NCBI RefSeq assembly: GCF_009914315.1
Contig: NZ_CP042596.1
Span: 2,418,001 to 2,482,000, forward strand
Origin: Granulicella sp. WH15
GTDB lineage: Bacteria > Acidobacteriota > Terriglobia > Terriglobales > Acidobacteriaceae
Reading direction: 5' to 3'
DNA length: 64,000 bases
Every line of letters begins with the position of its first letter. Position 1 is the first letter of the stretch. Below are positions 1 to 8,897 of this stretch, piece by piece. The position numbers and the translations under genes were made by a program. The notes beneath the pieces were generated by a model. It had not been told where the DNA came from. It saw only the letters and a program-made list of their open reading frames with translations, and made no database searches.

Positions 1-287
1 CTCGGGGCACCGTACTCTTCCATGACAGCGTCGATCAGCTCATCCGCGCGCTCCATCACGGCATCATGTAACTTTTGGAGGTAGTCACTGCGCTGCTGCT
101 TGGTAGTCTTCGAAAACGACTTCAAAGCAGCCTTCGCAGCTGCAATCGCGTCTTGTGTGTCCTTCTCGTCGGCGAGAGTCAAGCGACCGATTACGGCATT
201 GGTGGATGGGTTGATCAGATCGTATTGAGCCGTTCCGTGTGACGGTACGAACTTGCCATTGATGTAGTGGTTTGTTATCAACTTCAT
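1..287 (-). CDS. NAD(P)-dependent aldehyde dehydrogenase, N-terminal part
   Basis: The gene runs off the left edge, so only about the first 95 residues are present. Read on the minus strand from ATG at 287-285 it begins MKLITNHYINGKFVPS and continues with INPSTNAVIGRL, the usual first strands of the aldehyde dehydrogenase superfamily (tag, then 'NP.T...I'), followed by the long helix that precedes the cofactor domain. Catalytic Glu and Cys lie outside the window. Its start overlaps the stop of the upstream SDR gene by 4 bases (ATGA, 284-287), so the two are almost certainly translated together. An alcohol/aldehyde oxidation role is inferred from the pairing; the substrate is unknown. Confidence 0.85.
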   Translation of the reverse strand, partial: MKLITNHYINGKFVPSHGTAQYDLINPSTNAVIGRLTLADEKDTQDAIAAAKAALKSFSKTTKQQRSDYLQKLHDAVMERADELIDAVMEEYGAP

Positions 288-1168
288 TTTGTTTTGTCTC
301 CAAGGGCTAAGAATGTGTGAGACTCATCCGAGCTTCCATCTATCTCGGTAGCTTCGATGAGGCTCGACCATTGGTCGAGCTCTGTAAGGCTCGTCATGTA
401 GCCTTCTTTCACGAACTGCTTGGCAAAGACTCCAAGAGGAAGGCGTAAAGGCGGCTCTTCCATGCGAGAGATCTCGAAGAGTACCTTCGCGGCTTTCGCC
501 GGATCGCCGGGTTCGGTCCCGGTGTACGTCTTGATCCACTCCTTGAAGGCTCCGACCACCGGCTCATAGCTTTCCATCGGGGTGGCGAAACTCATCGATG
601 CGCCTGCCCAGTCCGTGCGAAACCCGCCCGGTTCCACTATTGTCATCTTGATCCCTAGCGGTGCGATCTCCTGTGCCAGCACTTCGCTGAGACCCTCTAC
701 GGCAAACTTGGAGGCTGCATAGCCTGAAAGGCCCGCGGAACCGCGTCGTCCTCCGATAGAGGAGATCTGAATGATATGTCCCGAGCGTTGACTGCGGAAC
801 GTTGGAAGAACGGCCCGGCACATATTGACCACTCCGCCAAAGTTTGTCGTCATTTGGCCGCCGAATTCGTCTGGGGACATCTCCTCGAAGGCGCCAATCA
901 GACCATAACCGGCATTGTTGACCAGCACATCCAGCCTTCCATAGCGCTTGATCGCTTGCCCGACAGCGGCTTGCGCCTGCTCGGGATTCGTCACGTCAAG
1001 CGCAACCAGGAGCAATCTATCAGCATATTTTTCAGTGAGACTTTGCAATTCGGCGACTTTACGTGCGGTGGCAACAACAACATCGCCCCGTTCAAGGATG
1101 CCTTCCACAATAGCTCTTCCAAGTCCGCGCGAACTTCCTGTGACAAGCCAAACGAGTCGTTCCGTCAT
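284..1168 (-). CDS. SDR-family oxidoreductase
   Basis: Classical short-chain dehydrogenase of 294 residues. The glycine-rich nucleotide motif TGSSRGLG is at residues 10-17, the NNAG motif near residue 85, and the catalytic Ser / Tyr-x-x-x-Lys set is seen as ISS followed by GYAASK near residues 140-157. It would reduce or oxidise a carbonyl/hydroxyl pair using NAD(P)H in the cytoplasm; the substrate cannot be told. The ATG at 1168 is preceded by a strong GAGGGGG ribosome site. It is first in a minus-strand operon with the aldehyde dehydrogenase and is divergent from the TetR gene at 1240, whose palindromic site lies 55 bases upstream, so it is the likely regulated target. Confidence 0.9.
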   Translation of the reverse strand: MTERLVWLVTGSSRGLGRAIVEGILERGDVVVATARKVAELQSLTEKYADRLLLVALDVTNPEQAQAAVGQAIKRYGRLDVLVNNAGYGLIGAFEEMSPDEFGGQMTTNFGGVVNMCRAVLPTFRSQRSGHIIQISSIGGRRGSAGLSGYAASKFAVEGLSEVLAQEIAPLGIKMTIVEPGGFRTDWAGASMSFATPMESYEPVVGAFKEWIKTYTGTEPGDPAKAAKVLFEISRMEEPPLRLPLGVFAKQFVKEGYMTSLTELDQWSSLIEATEIDGSSDESHTFLALGDKTK

Positions 1169-1222
1169 ATGGATCCCCCTCTTCCATTCTCAAGGGTGAT
1201 CCCATTGAAGAACTACGTCAAA

Positions 1223-1240
1223 TAGTGCAAAATTGCACTA
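1223..1240. promoter_or_regulatory. Palindromic TetR-type operator over a start codon
   Basis: TAGTGCAA-AA-TTGCACTA is a perfect inverted repeat with 8-bp arms and a 2-bp centre. Its last base is the A of the ATG of the TetR gene at 1240, and it sits 55 bases upstream of the divergent SDR start. Position and symmetry fit autorepression plus control of the SDR-aldehyde dehydrogenase operon; binding itself is inferred. Confidence 0.65.
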
Positions 1241-1869
1241 TGGCAACCAAGAAAGATGGACTACGAGAGCGAAAGAAGCTCGCTCTGCGGCACCTCCTCA
1301 CCAACACGACGATCGATCTCTTTCTGGAACATGGATTCCAGGGAACAAGTGTCGACCGAATCTCGGAGGTGGCCGGAGTTTCGCGCCGCACCTTCTTTTA
1401 CTACTTCCCGGCGAAGCAGGATGTCGTGACCGCGTGGTATGCGCAACAGGGAGAATATCTTGCGGCAGCTTTCAATCGGCGACCACACGGTGAGACTCCA
1501 TGGGAATCGCTGACCGCAGCCTTCCTCGAAATGCACAAACATTACGGTGGCAACGAGGAGCGCACGCGAAGACTTCGCCAACTCATTCACCTTGAACCGG
1601 CTCTGCTGGCCAAAAAATACGATTTTTACCTCAGTGCGGCAGAGATGCTGGTACCGGCGGTGAAGACAAGAGTGCGCGCACCGAACAAGCAGAACCTGCT
1701 CATCCACGTCATCGTCCAGGCAGCAATCGCCGCCTATAACGCCGCGTATGGAGAGTGGATAATCCGTCCGCGCTCACGGTTTGAATCCATAGCCTTGAGT
1801 TCGTTCAAGCTTGCTCGCCCGGTATCGGCAGGAGATCTTGACCTGATCCACGAGAATTCCTGTCCGTAG
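1240..1869 (+). CDS. TetR/AcrR-family transcriptional regulator
   Basis: Protein of 209 residues with a TetR helix-turn-helix near residues 30-58 (ISEVAGVSRRTFFYYFPAK). The C-terminal ligand domain is helical and unassigned. A GTG at 1225 gives five more residues, but it falls inside the palindrome at 1223-1240; the ATG at 1240 is preferred because it starts just where homologous TetR proteins usually start (MATKKDGLRERKK). Divergent from the SDR-aldehyde dehydrogenase operon, it is probably the local repressor responding to the substrate of those enzymes or a related compound. Confidence 0.88.
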   Translation: MATKKDGLRERKKLALRHLLTNTTIDLFLEHGFQGTSVDRISEVAGVSRRTFFYYFPAKQDVVTAWYAQQGEYLAAAFNRRPHGETPWESLTAAFLEMHKHYGGNEERTRRLRQLIHLEPALLAKKYDFYLSAAEMLVPAVKTRVRAPNKQNLLIHVIVQAAIAAYNAAYGEWIIRPRSRFESIALSSFKLARPVSAGDLDLIHENSCP

Positions 1870-2061
1870 AACGGTGAAGAAGGCCACGTCTTCCGGGGAG
1901 GACGTTACGAGGGAAGGCTCCAGACGGATGCCTTGGTCAATCTTCCCCCGGACACTCGGTTTACAGAGAAATGAGGTACGGGTTGGAGCAGATCAGTAGA
2001 CTAATCCTGCATGAAGCAAATTGGGTTTCTCTCATGATTTATCTCGGCACGAGTTGATATC

Positions 2062-2098
2062 CCGATCATTCCTCCTTAGGTTGTGGAGGAATGATCGG
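2062..2098. terminator. Strong hairpin between convergent genes
   Basis: A perfect 14-bp stem (2062-2075 with 2085-2098) and a 9-base loop lie between the TetR gene on the plus strand and the cytochrome b561 gene on the minus strand. There is no long T run on either side, only GCTTTAT on the plus strand, so it is a weak or bidirectional terminator candidate rather than a canonical one. Confidence 0.5.
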
Positions 2099-2113
2099 CT
2101 TTATAGGGCTCGG

Positions 2114-2668
2114 TCACTCTGACTCGTGGCGCGTCGGCACAGGGGCCATCGTCTCGAATACCCCATCGTCTCTGATCAGCTTATGGAAGAGAATCGCGGC
2201 GACATGCATCAGGATGGTCACAAAGAAGGCAAAGGCCAGATAATAATGCGCACGCCACAGCAGCGTATGCAGGCTCGGGCTTACCGGCAGGATGGAAGGC
2301 AGATGCACGCTGCCGAATAGCACGACGGGGTAAGAGGCTGCGGACAACATCCCCCAGCCGATCAGTGGCATGCCGATCATGAGAGCGTAGAGAACGTATT
2401 GCGATAGCTCTGCGGCAAGCCTCATCGGCGCAGGCAGGTCGGCTGGCAACGCTGGCGCATGAAAAACAAATCGGAGCGATAGACGGATAAGCGCCAGCAC
2501 CAGAATGGCAATGCCGAGCGGCTTATGAATCTGCACCAGGGTCAGGTACCTGCTGGTGACGGTGGAGACCATGCCTACCCCGATAAACAGCATGGACAGG
2601 ATGCAGATCGCCATGAGCCAGTGAAGCAGGCGCTGTGGTGCGGTGAAGCGTTTACGATCGGCTGTCAT
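2114..2668 (-). CDS. Cytochrome b561-family membrane protein
   Basis: 184 residues with four predicted membrane helices and the conserved histidines of bacterial cytochrome b561 (PF01292): LLHW near residue 16, IHKP near residue 48, AHYYLAF and LMHV near residues 143-158. It should bind two b hemes and pass electrons between quinol and a periplasmic partner. The gene overlaps the upstream catalase-like gene by 4 bases (ATGA at 2665-2668), a common pairing in proteobacteria and acidobacteria, so it probably feeds electrons to or from that peroxidase at the membrane. Confidence 0.9.
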   Translation of the reverse strand: MTADRKRFTAPQRLLHWLMAICILSMLFIGVGMVSTVTSRYLTLVQIHKPLGIAILVLALIRLSLRFVFHAPALPADLPAPMRLAAELSQYVLYALMIGMPLIGWGMLSAASYPVVLFGSVHLPSILPVSPSLHTLLWRAHYYLAFAFFVTILMHVAAILFHKLIRDDGVFETMAPVPTRHESE

Positions 2669-3723
2669 TGCTTGCCTCCTGTCGCGTTGCGCGGATAGTA
2701 CTTCTCTTCGGCTGTGCGGCTGTTATATGACCGGGAATAAGCCGCTGAGCGGGCGGAGGGGAACGGGTCATCCGAGGTTGTGATGCCAGCAGGAAGGACT
2801 GTGGGATCGTAATTGATGTCGCGGCAAGGGCCGTCAGCCTCCTGCTCGATCTGCTGCACCGTAAGCGTGCCGACGTCCACTGTGCGACGGTCGGCAGGCC
2901 ACGCTTTGTTGGGGTCTGCGGTAGGGTCGCCCGGGGCGGACACCGTTACTAGCACGTTCCATCGCTGCGGGCTGGAAGCAACGCGCTGGGTGATCTCCTG
3001 ATCCAGGAAATCGGGACCGCGCTTGGCCAACTCATCCGGCGAGATAGAGACGGGCTGCGCTGCCGGTACCAGTGACCAGCGTACGGTGCGCCTGGCCCCA
3101 GAATTATCAATGAACACGAAGGAGTTCAGGCTGTTGTAACGTTCCTCAGCGTAGCTCCCTGTCCAGGGCGCACTCTTGGCCCAGCCCAGGAAGGTGGTGA
3201 ATTCAGGATGTGAAGCGATGAAATTCTTCATGGCATCGGGCTCCTTGCTGCCCGATGCCATTTGCAGGTCGTAGAAACCCTGCACTGTGGAAACAGGAAA
3301 GATCGGCGCATCGATCATGGCGCTGCGCCACTCCTGCCCATTCGGAGGGGTGATACGAATGCCGAGGCCACGCACACGTACCATGGCATCGGCGGCATTC
3401 GGGTTTGTGGTGGCGAGGTTGAAACGTCCCACCACGGGGTACTGACCGGGGACGAAGACCTGAGCTTTGGAGAGTTCCGAGCCGTTACCGTTGGCTTCAA
3501 AAGTTCCGGTGAAGCAAATGCCTTTGGCATGGTTGCGACGGTGGCCCAACGCCGGGCCTCCCGGAGGCGCCAGAGAGGCTACCAGCTTCTTTGGCGTCAG
3601 CCGATCTGGCGAGAGCCATCCTGCCGTATATGCAAAAGCGACGGCGACCACGCCGACAACTACTGCAATGATCGCCAACCGCGCAAGAGACAAATTCCTT
3701 GGTGATGAAGGTGGCTGGGGCAT
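2665..3723 (-). CDS. Catalase-family peroxidase (SrpA-like), membrane-anchored
   Basis: 352 residues. An N-terminal membrane segment or signal anchor covers residues 13-35. The catalase core follows: NHAKG near residues 64-68 supplies the distal histidine, GRFN the distal asparagine region, and RSAAY near residue 330 matches the proximal R-x-x-x-Y heme ligand of catalases. The core is shorter than that of a true catalase (about 480 residues), typical of the small catalase-related peroxidases (SrpA type), which use hydrogen peroxide or organic peroxides. The ribosome site GAGAGG precedes the ATG at 3723. The coupled cytochrome b561 downstream suggests a membrane peroxidase unit. Confidence 0.88.
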   Translation of the reverse strand: MPQPPSSPRNLSLARLAIIAVVVGVVAVAFAYTAGWLSPDRLTPKKLVASLAPPGGPALGHRRNHAKGICFTGTFEANGNGSELSKAQVFVPGQYPVVGRFNLATTNPNAADAMVRVRGLGIRITPPNGQEWRSAMIDAPIFPVSTVQGFYDLQMASGSKEPDAMKNFIASHPEFTTFLGWAKSAPWTGSYAEERYNSLNSFVFIDNSGARRTVRWSLVPAAQPVSISPDELAKRGPDFLDQEITQRVASSPQRWNVLVTVSAPGDPTADPNKAWPADRRTVDVGTLTVQQIEQEADGPCRDINYDPTVLPAGITTSDDPFPSARSAAYSRSYNSRTAEEKYYPRNATGGKQ

Positions 3724-4172
3724 TGATACCTCTCTTCAATCGATTCTGTTTTGCTACAACGATTACGTCATTGGGGACTTAACCTGCACTTATATGGTGA
3801 AGGAACTCAAACTTCCGTCTGCTCTCTGCTTCAATGCGTCGTGAAGAAAAACTATAACCGATCTGAAGGAATTTTCACTTGAGTTTGGATGGAAGCGCAC
3901 CAATACCAATTGAAAAGTTCGAAGCTTCTGCAACCGTATTCAAGAGGAAAACTACGTGCATCGCCAACGCGATAGGTCGCGGCTGATTTCCTGTACTTTC
4001 ACCGAGAGATCACCTCGATCCTCATGGCTTCCTGTTCTCCCCGGATGTTCACAGAGTAACGAAGAGCCGAGCGGATTAGTATTGAAAAGCGCTCCTTCCG
4101 TACGTTAAAGACCACTTCCCGTAGTCTGAATTGTGGGTGCTGATTTAGGAGCAATCGAAGCACTTCGGCGAG
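3724..4172. other. Intergenic stretch, no gene seen
   Basis: About 450 bases between the catalase-family gene and the end of the phosphoesterase gene. Small open frames here carry no recognisable protein. The part next to 3723 should hold the promoter of the peroxidase operon, but I could not fix a clear -35/-10 pair. Confidence 0.5.
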
Positions 4173-7076
4173 TCATCGGTCGTCGTCATCATCTCCGCCA
4201 TACTTCATTGCTGCTTTGACCAGTGGACCGGGTGCCAGGACTTTGTCTTCGCCGGGATAAGGACGATTCCAGCCGGTGGTGACATACCAGGTGACGTGGT
4301 TCAGGAAGTTGGGATCTACTGCGTCGGCCTTATCGTACTTGCCCTTCATGACCTTGGCAGTTGCTTTCAGCCACTGCTGTTCGACGGGCGTATAGGCGAG
4401 GGACTTGCCTAGTGGTAGATCCGGTCCCTGATCGAGCGCGACCGTAGCCGGTATGACGTCGTAGGGCGTGAGGTCGGCATTGTCTTGAAAGGCGTCGAAC
4501 ATGGGCGAAGCGACGAGGTCGAACTGCGTGAGGGGCAGAACGCCAAGGATGTTTTCAATGGTGCGGTTGATGTTCTCGGCAGTGTAGGTGGTGTGGATGG
4601 CCTTGCCCTGGCCGGGCGACTGCGGTGCGACGGTATAGGGACTAATGATGTAGACGGGCTGGCGATGACCGTCTACGTGGTCGGTGCCTGCCTGTGAATC
4701 ATCCTCTTCGACGAAGATGGCAGACTTGTCCCAGATCTTGCTGTGGCTGATCGCTTCGACCATGCGGCCGAGTGCGAGATCGTTGTCAGCCTGATAGTTG
4801 ATGGGATAGGGATGCCCCTTGGATGTGCCTGCAGTGTGGTCGTCAGGCAGCCAGAGGATGGTGAGGTTGGGAACCTGGTTCGCAGCGTCCATACGCTTGA
4901 ATTCCTTGATCCAGTAGTCGGCGCGATATTGGTCAGGAATGTCGAAATTGAACGGCGGAAAGTGCGGGTCCATGATCTTTGCCGCGGATGGGATAGCGGA
5001 TGTCACATGGATAGCGTCGCCGGGGACGACGCAGTCGGCAGTAGGAGCCTTACCCTCTTCGCATAGCGAGGTCTTGTAGAAGTCGGCCCATCTGTAAGCG
5101 GAGCCGTCCGGTTTGCGCGCGATGGTAGTGCCGCTGCTCCATTCGCCATAGAGGCGTGCGGTCATGCCCATCGCCGCAACTTCGGTCCAGAGAAAGCCTT
5201 TGGGAGTGTTCGTGAGCGCATCTTCTGCCTGACCGCCGGGGTACGAGCGGATCCAGTCGGGCGAGAGGATGTCGTTCGAATAAAAGGAGCCAGACATGCC
5301 GATCCATGGATGGCCGTCGGCAGATTGTCGGCTTGGCGCGTAGACATTGTCGAGCAGCGGAAATCGCTTGACGAAGGAGTGTTGGTTGGGTACGGCGGAG
5401 GCGAAGACTGCTAGCTCCTTAGCACCATTGCCCCAGGCTACGTCCCCGAGCATCTGGTCGTAGGTACGGTTCTCTTTGATGATGAGAAAGACGTGCTTGA
5501 TGAGCGATGGCTCGCCGATGTGTTTCGGTACGGCGCTGGGCTTCGCGTGAGGATCAACGAACCGTTTGCCGACTTCGATGTTAGTTGTCAGATTCCAGTG
5601 GTTGTTTTCGAACACCTGCTTGCTAAGGGCGGCGAGGCTGGATGCGTTGGGTTCGGCGATGAGATTGACCACTCCCATGTCGGCGTGGGTGTTGTAAGCG
5701 ATAACGCCACTCTTGGTTGTTGTGGTGGTGCCGCGCGAGCCGAGGCCTTTGTCATCGGCGATGACGAGCTGTTTGCGTTCCTTGTCGTAGGCGATAGAGG
5801 TTGGAAAGTAGGCCGTAGGAATATAGCCAATAACGGGATGCGCATCACGGCCTTGGAGGTCTATGACGGCAATGGCGTTTGCCTGACCGAGTGTGACGTA
5901 GGCTGTGCCAGTCTCTGTAACAGCGACACCGTTGGGCCCGGAGCCGAAGGTTCCTCCCGCGATGGGGACGCTGAGGTTGATGGTCCGGGTGACCCTCTTG
6001 GTGTCGAGATCGATGATGGAGAGGCTATCGCTGTAGGCGTTGGCAACGAAGAGGCGCGAACCGACTACGGTCATGCCAGCGGGATGAAGGCCGACATCGA
6101 TTGTGGTTGCGAGTTTGCCCGTGTCGAGATTGACGACAGATACGGTGCCGGTGATGGTATAGGCGTCGGTACGATCGACCACGATGGGCGTGCCGTCGGA
6201 GTCATTTGTGAAATCGTCTGAAGTGGCGGGGCGGCCGCCCTCGTTGCTGATGTAAGCGAAGTTGCCATGGATAACAACGCTGTTCGGCGCGTTGCCTACG
6301 GAGATTTGTGTGACGAGTTTTGCGGGTGAGGCTGTGAGATCGATGACTCCGAGTGTGTTGGCTGCGTTGAGTGCGACGTAGGCTTGCTTGCCGTCAGTTG
6401 AGAAAGCGATGCCGCCGGGGTTGATCGATTTTGCGTTGTGGTACGCGCGTCCATCTGCGGGAGGCGGTGGCAGGGCGACTCGCTGTTCGTGGCTGAGGAG
6501 GCCAGTGTTCCGGTCGACGTTGGCGACGGAGACGTAGTTATTGTCCTGGCTGAAGAGCAGTCTGGAGCCGTCAGGCGAGTAAGTGATACCAGCGAAGGAG
6601 CCGGTGCTGCGTTCCTTCGCGGAAGCATTTGCTCCCCCCTCAGGAAGGTAGCGCTGCAAGACCTGACCGCTCTGCGTGTCGAAGACAACGATGGGTTGCG
6701 GAGATCCCATCAGAAGGACCGCGGCGGTGTGCGCAGTCTTGCCAGGATTGAGCGCAATGGCTTTGGCACGGACCGGAGCACCGAGTTCAATGAGGCGACC
6801 GGCAGGCGTCAGCACTTGATTGTCGGAGACAACGATGGATCCGTCCCGCTGCGGGCCCACAGTGCGATTGGGGCTATCGACCTGCGACTGAATGCCGGAT
6901 GTGGCGCCGCCGCCCCTGGTTTTATCAAGGATGTCGTCTTTGGGGGCGGTAACGTTGAAATCGGAACTGGTGCCGGATTGCGGGCGCGGGGTCTGCGCGG
7001 ACATCGACAGAGAGTAGACAAAAAAGGTGAGCACGGCTGTTTTTGCGGCACCGCTGGAGAGTTTGGGGGTTCTCAT
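4173..7076 (-). CDS. YVTN beta-propeller / phosphoesterase fusion, secreted
   Basis: 967 residues with a signal peptide (residues 1-27, ending SMSAQ). Residues about 70-500 form a seven-bladed propeller of YncE/YVTN type, with repeated blocks such as VSVVNLDTG and LSIIDLDTK. Residues about 525-900 are a phosphoesterase domain (PF04185, the phospholipase C / acid phosphatase group): the opening motif KENRTYDQMLGD and the later LPDDHT and DDSQAGTDHVDGHR stretches carry the metal and catalytic residues. Such fusions are common in acidobacteria and probably act in the periplasm on phosphate esters or phospholipids. The substrate is not determined. The C-terminus is a run of Asp. Confidence 0.88.
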   Translation of the reverse strand: MRTPKLSSGAAKTAVLTFFVYSLSMSAQTPRPQSGTSSDFNVTAPKDDILDKTRGGGATSGIQSQVDSPNRTVGPQRDGSIVVSDNQVLTPAGRLIELGAPVRAKAIALNPGKTAHTAAVLLMGSPQPIVVFDTQSGQVLQRYLPEGGANASAKERSTGSFAGITYSPDGSRLLFSQDNNYVSVANVDRNTGLLSHEQRVALPPPPADGRAYHNAKSINPGGIAFSTDGKQAYVALNAANTLGVIDLTASPAKLVTQISVGNAPNSVVIHGNFAYISNEGGRPATSDDFTNDSDGTPIVVDRTDAYTITGTVSVVNLDTGKLATTIDVGLHPAGMTVVGSRLFVANAYSDSLSIIDLDTKRVTRTINLSVPIAGGTFGSGPNGVAVTETGTAYVTLGQANAIAVIDLQGRDAHPVIGYIPTAYFPTSIAYDKERKQLVIADDKGLGSRGTTTTTKSGVIAYNTHADMGVVNLIAEPNASSLAALSKQVFENNHWNLTTNIEVGKRFVDPHAKPSAVPKHIGEPSLIKHVFLIIKENRTYDQMLGDVAWGNGAKELAVFASAVPNQHSFVKRFPLLDNVYAPSRQSADGHPWIGMSGSFYSNDILSPDWIRSYPGGQAEDALTNTPKGFLWTEVAAMGMTARLYGEWSSGTTIARKPDGSAYRWADFYKTSLCEEGKAPTADCVVPGDAIHVTSAIPSAAKIMDPHFPPFNFDIPDQYRADYWIKEFKRMDAANQVPNLTILWLPDDHTAGTSKGHPYPINYQADNDLALGRMVEAISHSKIWDKSAIFVEEDDSQAGTDHVDGHRQPVYIISPYTVAPQSPGQGKAIHTTYTAENINRTIENILGVLPLTQFDLVASPMFDAFQDNADLTPYDVIPATVALDQGPDLPLGKSLAYTPVEQQWLKATAKVMKGKYDKADAVDPNFLNHVTWYVTTGWNRPYPGEDKVLAPGPLVKAAMKYGGDDDDDR

Positions 7077-7490
7077 GTTGTCCTCTGGAACCGTAGGTAT
7101 ACACCAGCTTTAAGAATGGACGATAAGCTCACCGCATCGCCGGTCGAAGTAGGCATGCTGTTCCATTCCGGCATACGTAATTGGTCTGTCGAGATGCTAC
7201 CATCCGTTTGCGGAGATAACGGAACGCTATTCAAACAACCTGTCGTCCGACGACATTAGTACCGACAGACGCCCTTCTCATTATCAACTTGTACGTGACG
7301 AGAAGCCGACTTTCTATGAGCAGGTCACTAGTGTCAAGTGATTGTTCTTTGTTTTTTCCTTCATAGGGCTTTTGCTTTTGTTGTTGCTCTTGGCTTCGTT
7401 GCTCTCCACCGTGTTTCTATTCGCACTCTGGATGAGCTGTCTTCATGCAAGCTCGGTGCCGGTTGGGGTTCGAGAGGAGAGTCGATGCTG
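7077..7490. other. Intergenic stretch left of the IS110 element
   Basis: About 410 bases upstream of the phosphoesterase gene and before the left 12-bp repeat of the insertion element. The part from about 7335 is T-rich and has a short hydrophobic open frame with no recognisable family. I see no gene that I can support. Confidence 0.5.
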
Positions 7491-7502
7491 CCATTTATCG
7501 GT
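7491..7502. repeat. 12-bp direct repeat, left copy
   Basis: CCATTTATCGGT, identical to 8701-8712 on the other side of the transposase gene. It is followed directly by a 7-bp-arm dyad at 7502-7518. Confidence 0.75.
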
Positions 7503-7576
7503 CGGCCTCGAAGGCCGAAGTCGGCTCGCAGTCATCGGAACACGGTGTCGTCGCAACGGGTGAACATGTTGATCTC

Positions 7577-8662
7577 TCAAGCAGCTTGTTCGTAGAACGG
7601 CATATATGTAGCTTGGGTGCTCCAGAGATGATGGAGCAACACCGCAAGCTTGCGTGCTACTGCGACGACGGCCTTACTCTTGGCCTGCTTACCACCTCGT
7701 GCGGCCAAGTGCAGACCCCACTGGCGCAGCGCCGAGTCTCGTCCGTGCGGTCGGAGGATATGGTTGGAGCACTCGATCAGCAGACTTCGGAGGTATGCAT
7801 TGCCGGCATGGGTGATGCCAAGCTGAGGATCATGGTCTCCGGACTGACTTCGACGAGGCCGTAGGCCAAGATAGCAACCGACATCACGACTTCGTCCGAA
7901 CCGTTCCTTGCTGCCGAGCGTCAGCACGAAGGTCAAGGCGGTGAGGTGGCCGACGCCGTGAACCTTCAGCAGCGCCTGCGTCTCTGGATACTCGGTCTGG
8001 CCGAGCTGTTGGATCTGTCGGTCGTACAGCTTGATCTTTACTGTCATCTCCGCGATCTGCTGAAGCACCGGACCGAGCGCGTGTGCCAGTCCAGGTGGCA
8101 TAACAGCAACGCTGCGCTGGGCGAAGCACGTTGTGGCAGAGGCAGGCATACGGTAGCCGCACGACTTCGTCAGACCACGAACGGCGTTCACCGCAGCGGT
8201 ACGCAGTCGCACCAGCAGCGCTCGCGCACGAATCAGAGTCAGAGCCTGCTGTTGCTCGACCGTACGATGGGCGATCGGCCTCAAGATATTCGGATCAAGC
8301 CGCGCATATCTTGCCAGCTTCTCAGCATCCACCTGATCGCTCTTCCGATCACTGTGCGAGATCGCACGTAACTCGCGAACGTTCGCCACGATCACTTCGT
8401 GGCCTAGTTCCTGCAACTGTGCGCTGATCCAGATCGAGTGTGTTCCGGCCTCCATCGCGACCCGCGCTGATGGCACGTCGGTGAACCACTTCTCAATCGC
8501 CTTCGGGGTAGTTCTGAAGCGGCCACGGTCGACCACTTCTCCGTCCTGGTTGAGAGTGCAGTAATGGCTCCAGACATCGCCAAGGTCGATGCCGATCGTC
8601 ATCTCGACCTTGGCTTGCCTGCGTGGAACTTCAGCGATGAGGTGTTGCGCTGGCTTCTTCAT
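7577..8662 (-). CDS. IS110-family transposase
   Basis: 361 residues, full length for the family. The N-terminal RuvC-like DEDD domain shows IGIDLGD near residue 25, VAMEAG near residue 70 and KSDQVDAEKLARYAR near residue 110. The C-terminal transposase-20 (helix-hairpin-helix) domain is seen as LLKVHGVGHLTALTFV near residue 235 and GNAYLRSLLIE near residue 290. IS110 enzymes insert a circular intermediate at short target sites, guided in studied members by a bridge RNA from a non-coding end of the element. The RBS (AAGGAGGAG) lies inside a small hairpin at 8676-8690, which may damp translation. The frame is intact, so the element may be active. Confidence 0.93.
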   Translation of the reverse strand: MKKPAQHLIAEVPRRQAKVEMTIGIDLGDVWSHYCTLNQDGEVVDRGRFRTTPKAIEKWFTDVPSARVAMEAGTHSIWISAQLQELGHEVIVANVRELRAISHSDRKSDQVDAEKLARYARLDPNILRPIAHRTVEQQQALTLIRARALLVRLRTAAVNAVRGLTKSCGYRMPASATTCFAQRSVAVMPPGLAHALGPVLQQIAEMTVKIKLYDRQIQQLGQTEYPETQALLKVHGVGHLTALTFVLTLGSKERFGRSRDVGCYLGLRPRRSQSGDHDPQLGITHAGNAYLRSLLIECSNHILRPHGRDSALRQWGLHLAARGGKQAKSKAVVAVARKLAVLLHHLWSTQATYMPFYEQAA

Positions 8663-8700
8663 GGGAACAGTCTGCTCCTCCTTCGGAGGACCTGCTCATC

Positions 8701-8712
8701 CCATTTATCGGT
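8701..8712. repeat. 12-bp direct repeat, right copy
   Basis: CCATTTATCGGT, identical to 7491-7502; 38 bases upstream of the transposase start codon. Confidence 0.75.
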
Positions 8713-8847
8713 ATGAATCCGGTTCGCGAGCGTATTGGCGATTTTCCGCTAATCATCAAGGTCCGTCATGTTTCTTGGCACATCAACAACCTTCCGGAAC
8801 AATCAGGCGATAGCGTGTCCCGAGTTGCCTCACACCGATCTAAAACC

Positions 8848-8889
8848 TACGACAATCGTCGTTGACACCTACGACAAGTTTCGTATACG
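8848..8889 (+). promoter_or_regulatory. blaI promoter with two BlaI-type operators
   Basis: A sigma-70-like promoter is visible: TTGACA at 8862-8867, a 16-base spacer, and TATACG at 8884-8889. Two dyads that both start CCTACGACAA overlap it. One is ACGAC-AATC-GTCGT (8849-8862), ending on the -35 box; the other is TACGA-CAAGTT-TCGTA (8870-8885), filling the spacer. This is the layout expected for BlaI/MecI autorepression. The predicted transcript start (about 8896) nearly coincides with the ATG at 8898. Confidence 0.7.
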
Positions 8890-8897
8890 CTTTGGAC

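Larger units (their letters stand above)
7491..8712. mobile_element. IS110-family insertion element (ends tentative)
   Basis: The single gene is an IS110-type transposase on the minus strand. The 12-mer CCATTTATCGGT occurs at 7491-7502 and again at 8701-8712, in the same orientation, just outside the transposase gene on both sides. These copies are either the element ends or a shared target/core sequence. Short dyads lie next to them (7502-7518 and 8676-8690). If the repeats are the ends, the element is about 1.2 kb and its non-coding flanks are only about 74 and 38 bases. Confidence 0.6.

Noticed and set aside
5493..6221. Plus-strand open frame of 242 codons
   Set aside because: Antisense of the phosphoesterase fusion gene; low-complexity Gly/Asp/Val text.
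7338..7595. Short plus-strand open frame left of the IS
   Set aside because: Hydrophobic start but no ribosome site and it runs into the element end; no support as a gene.
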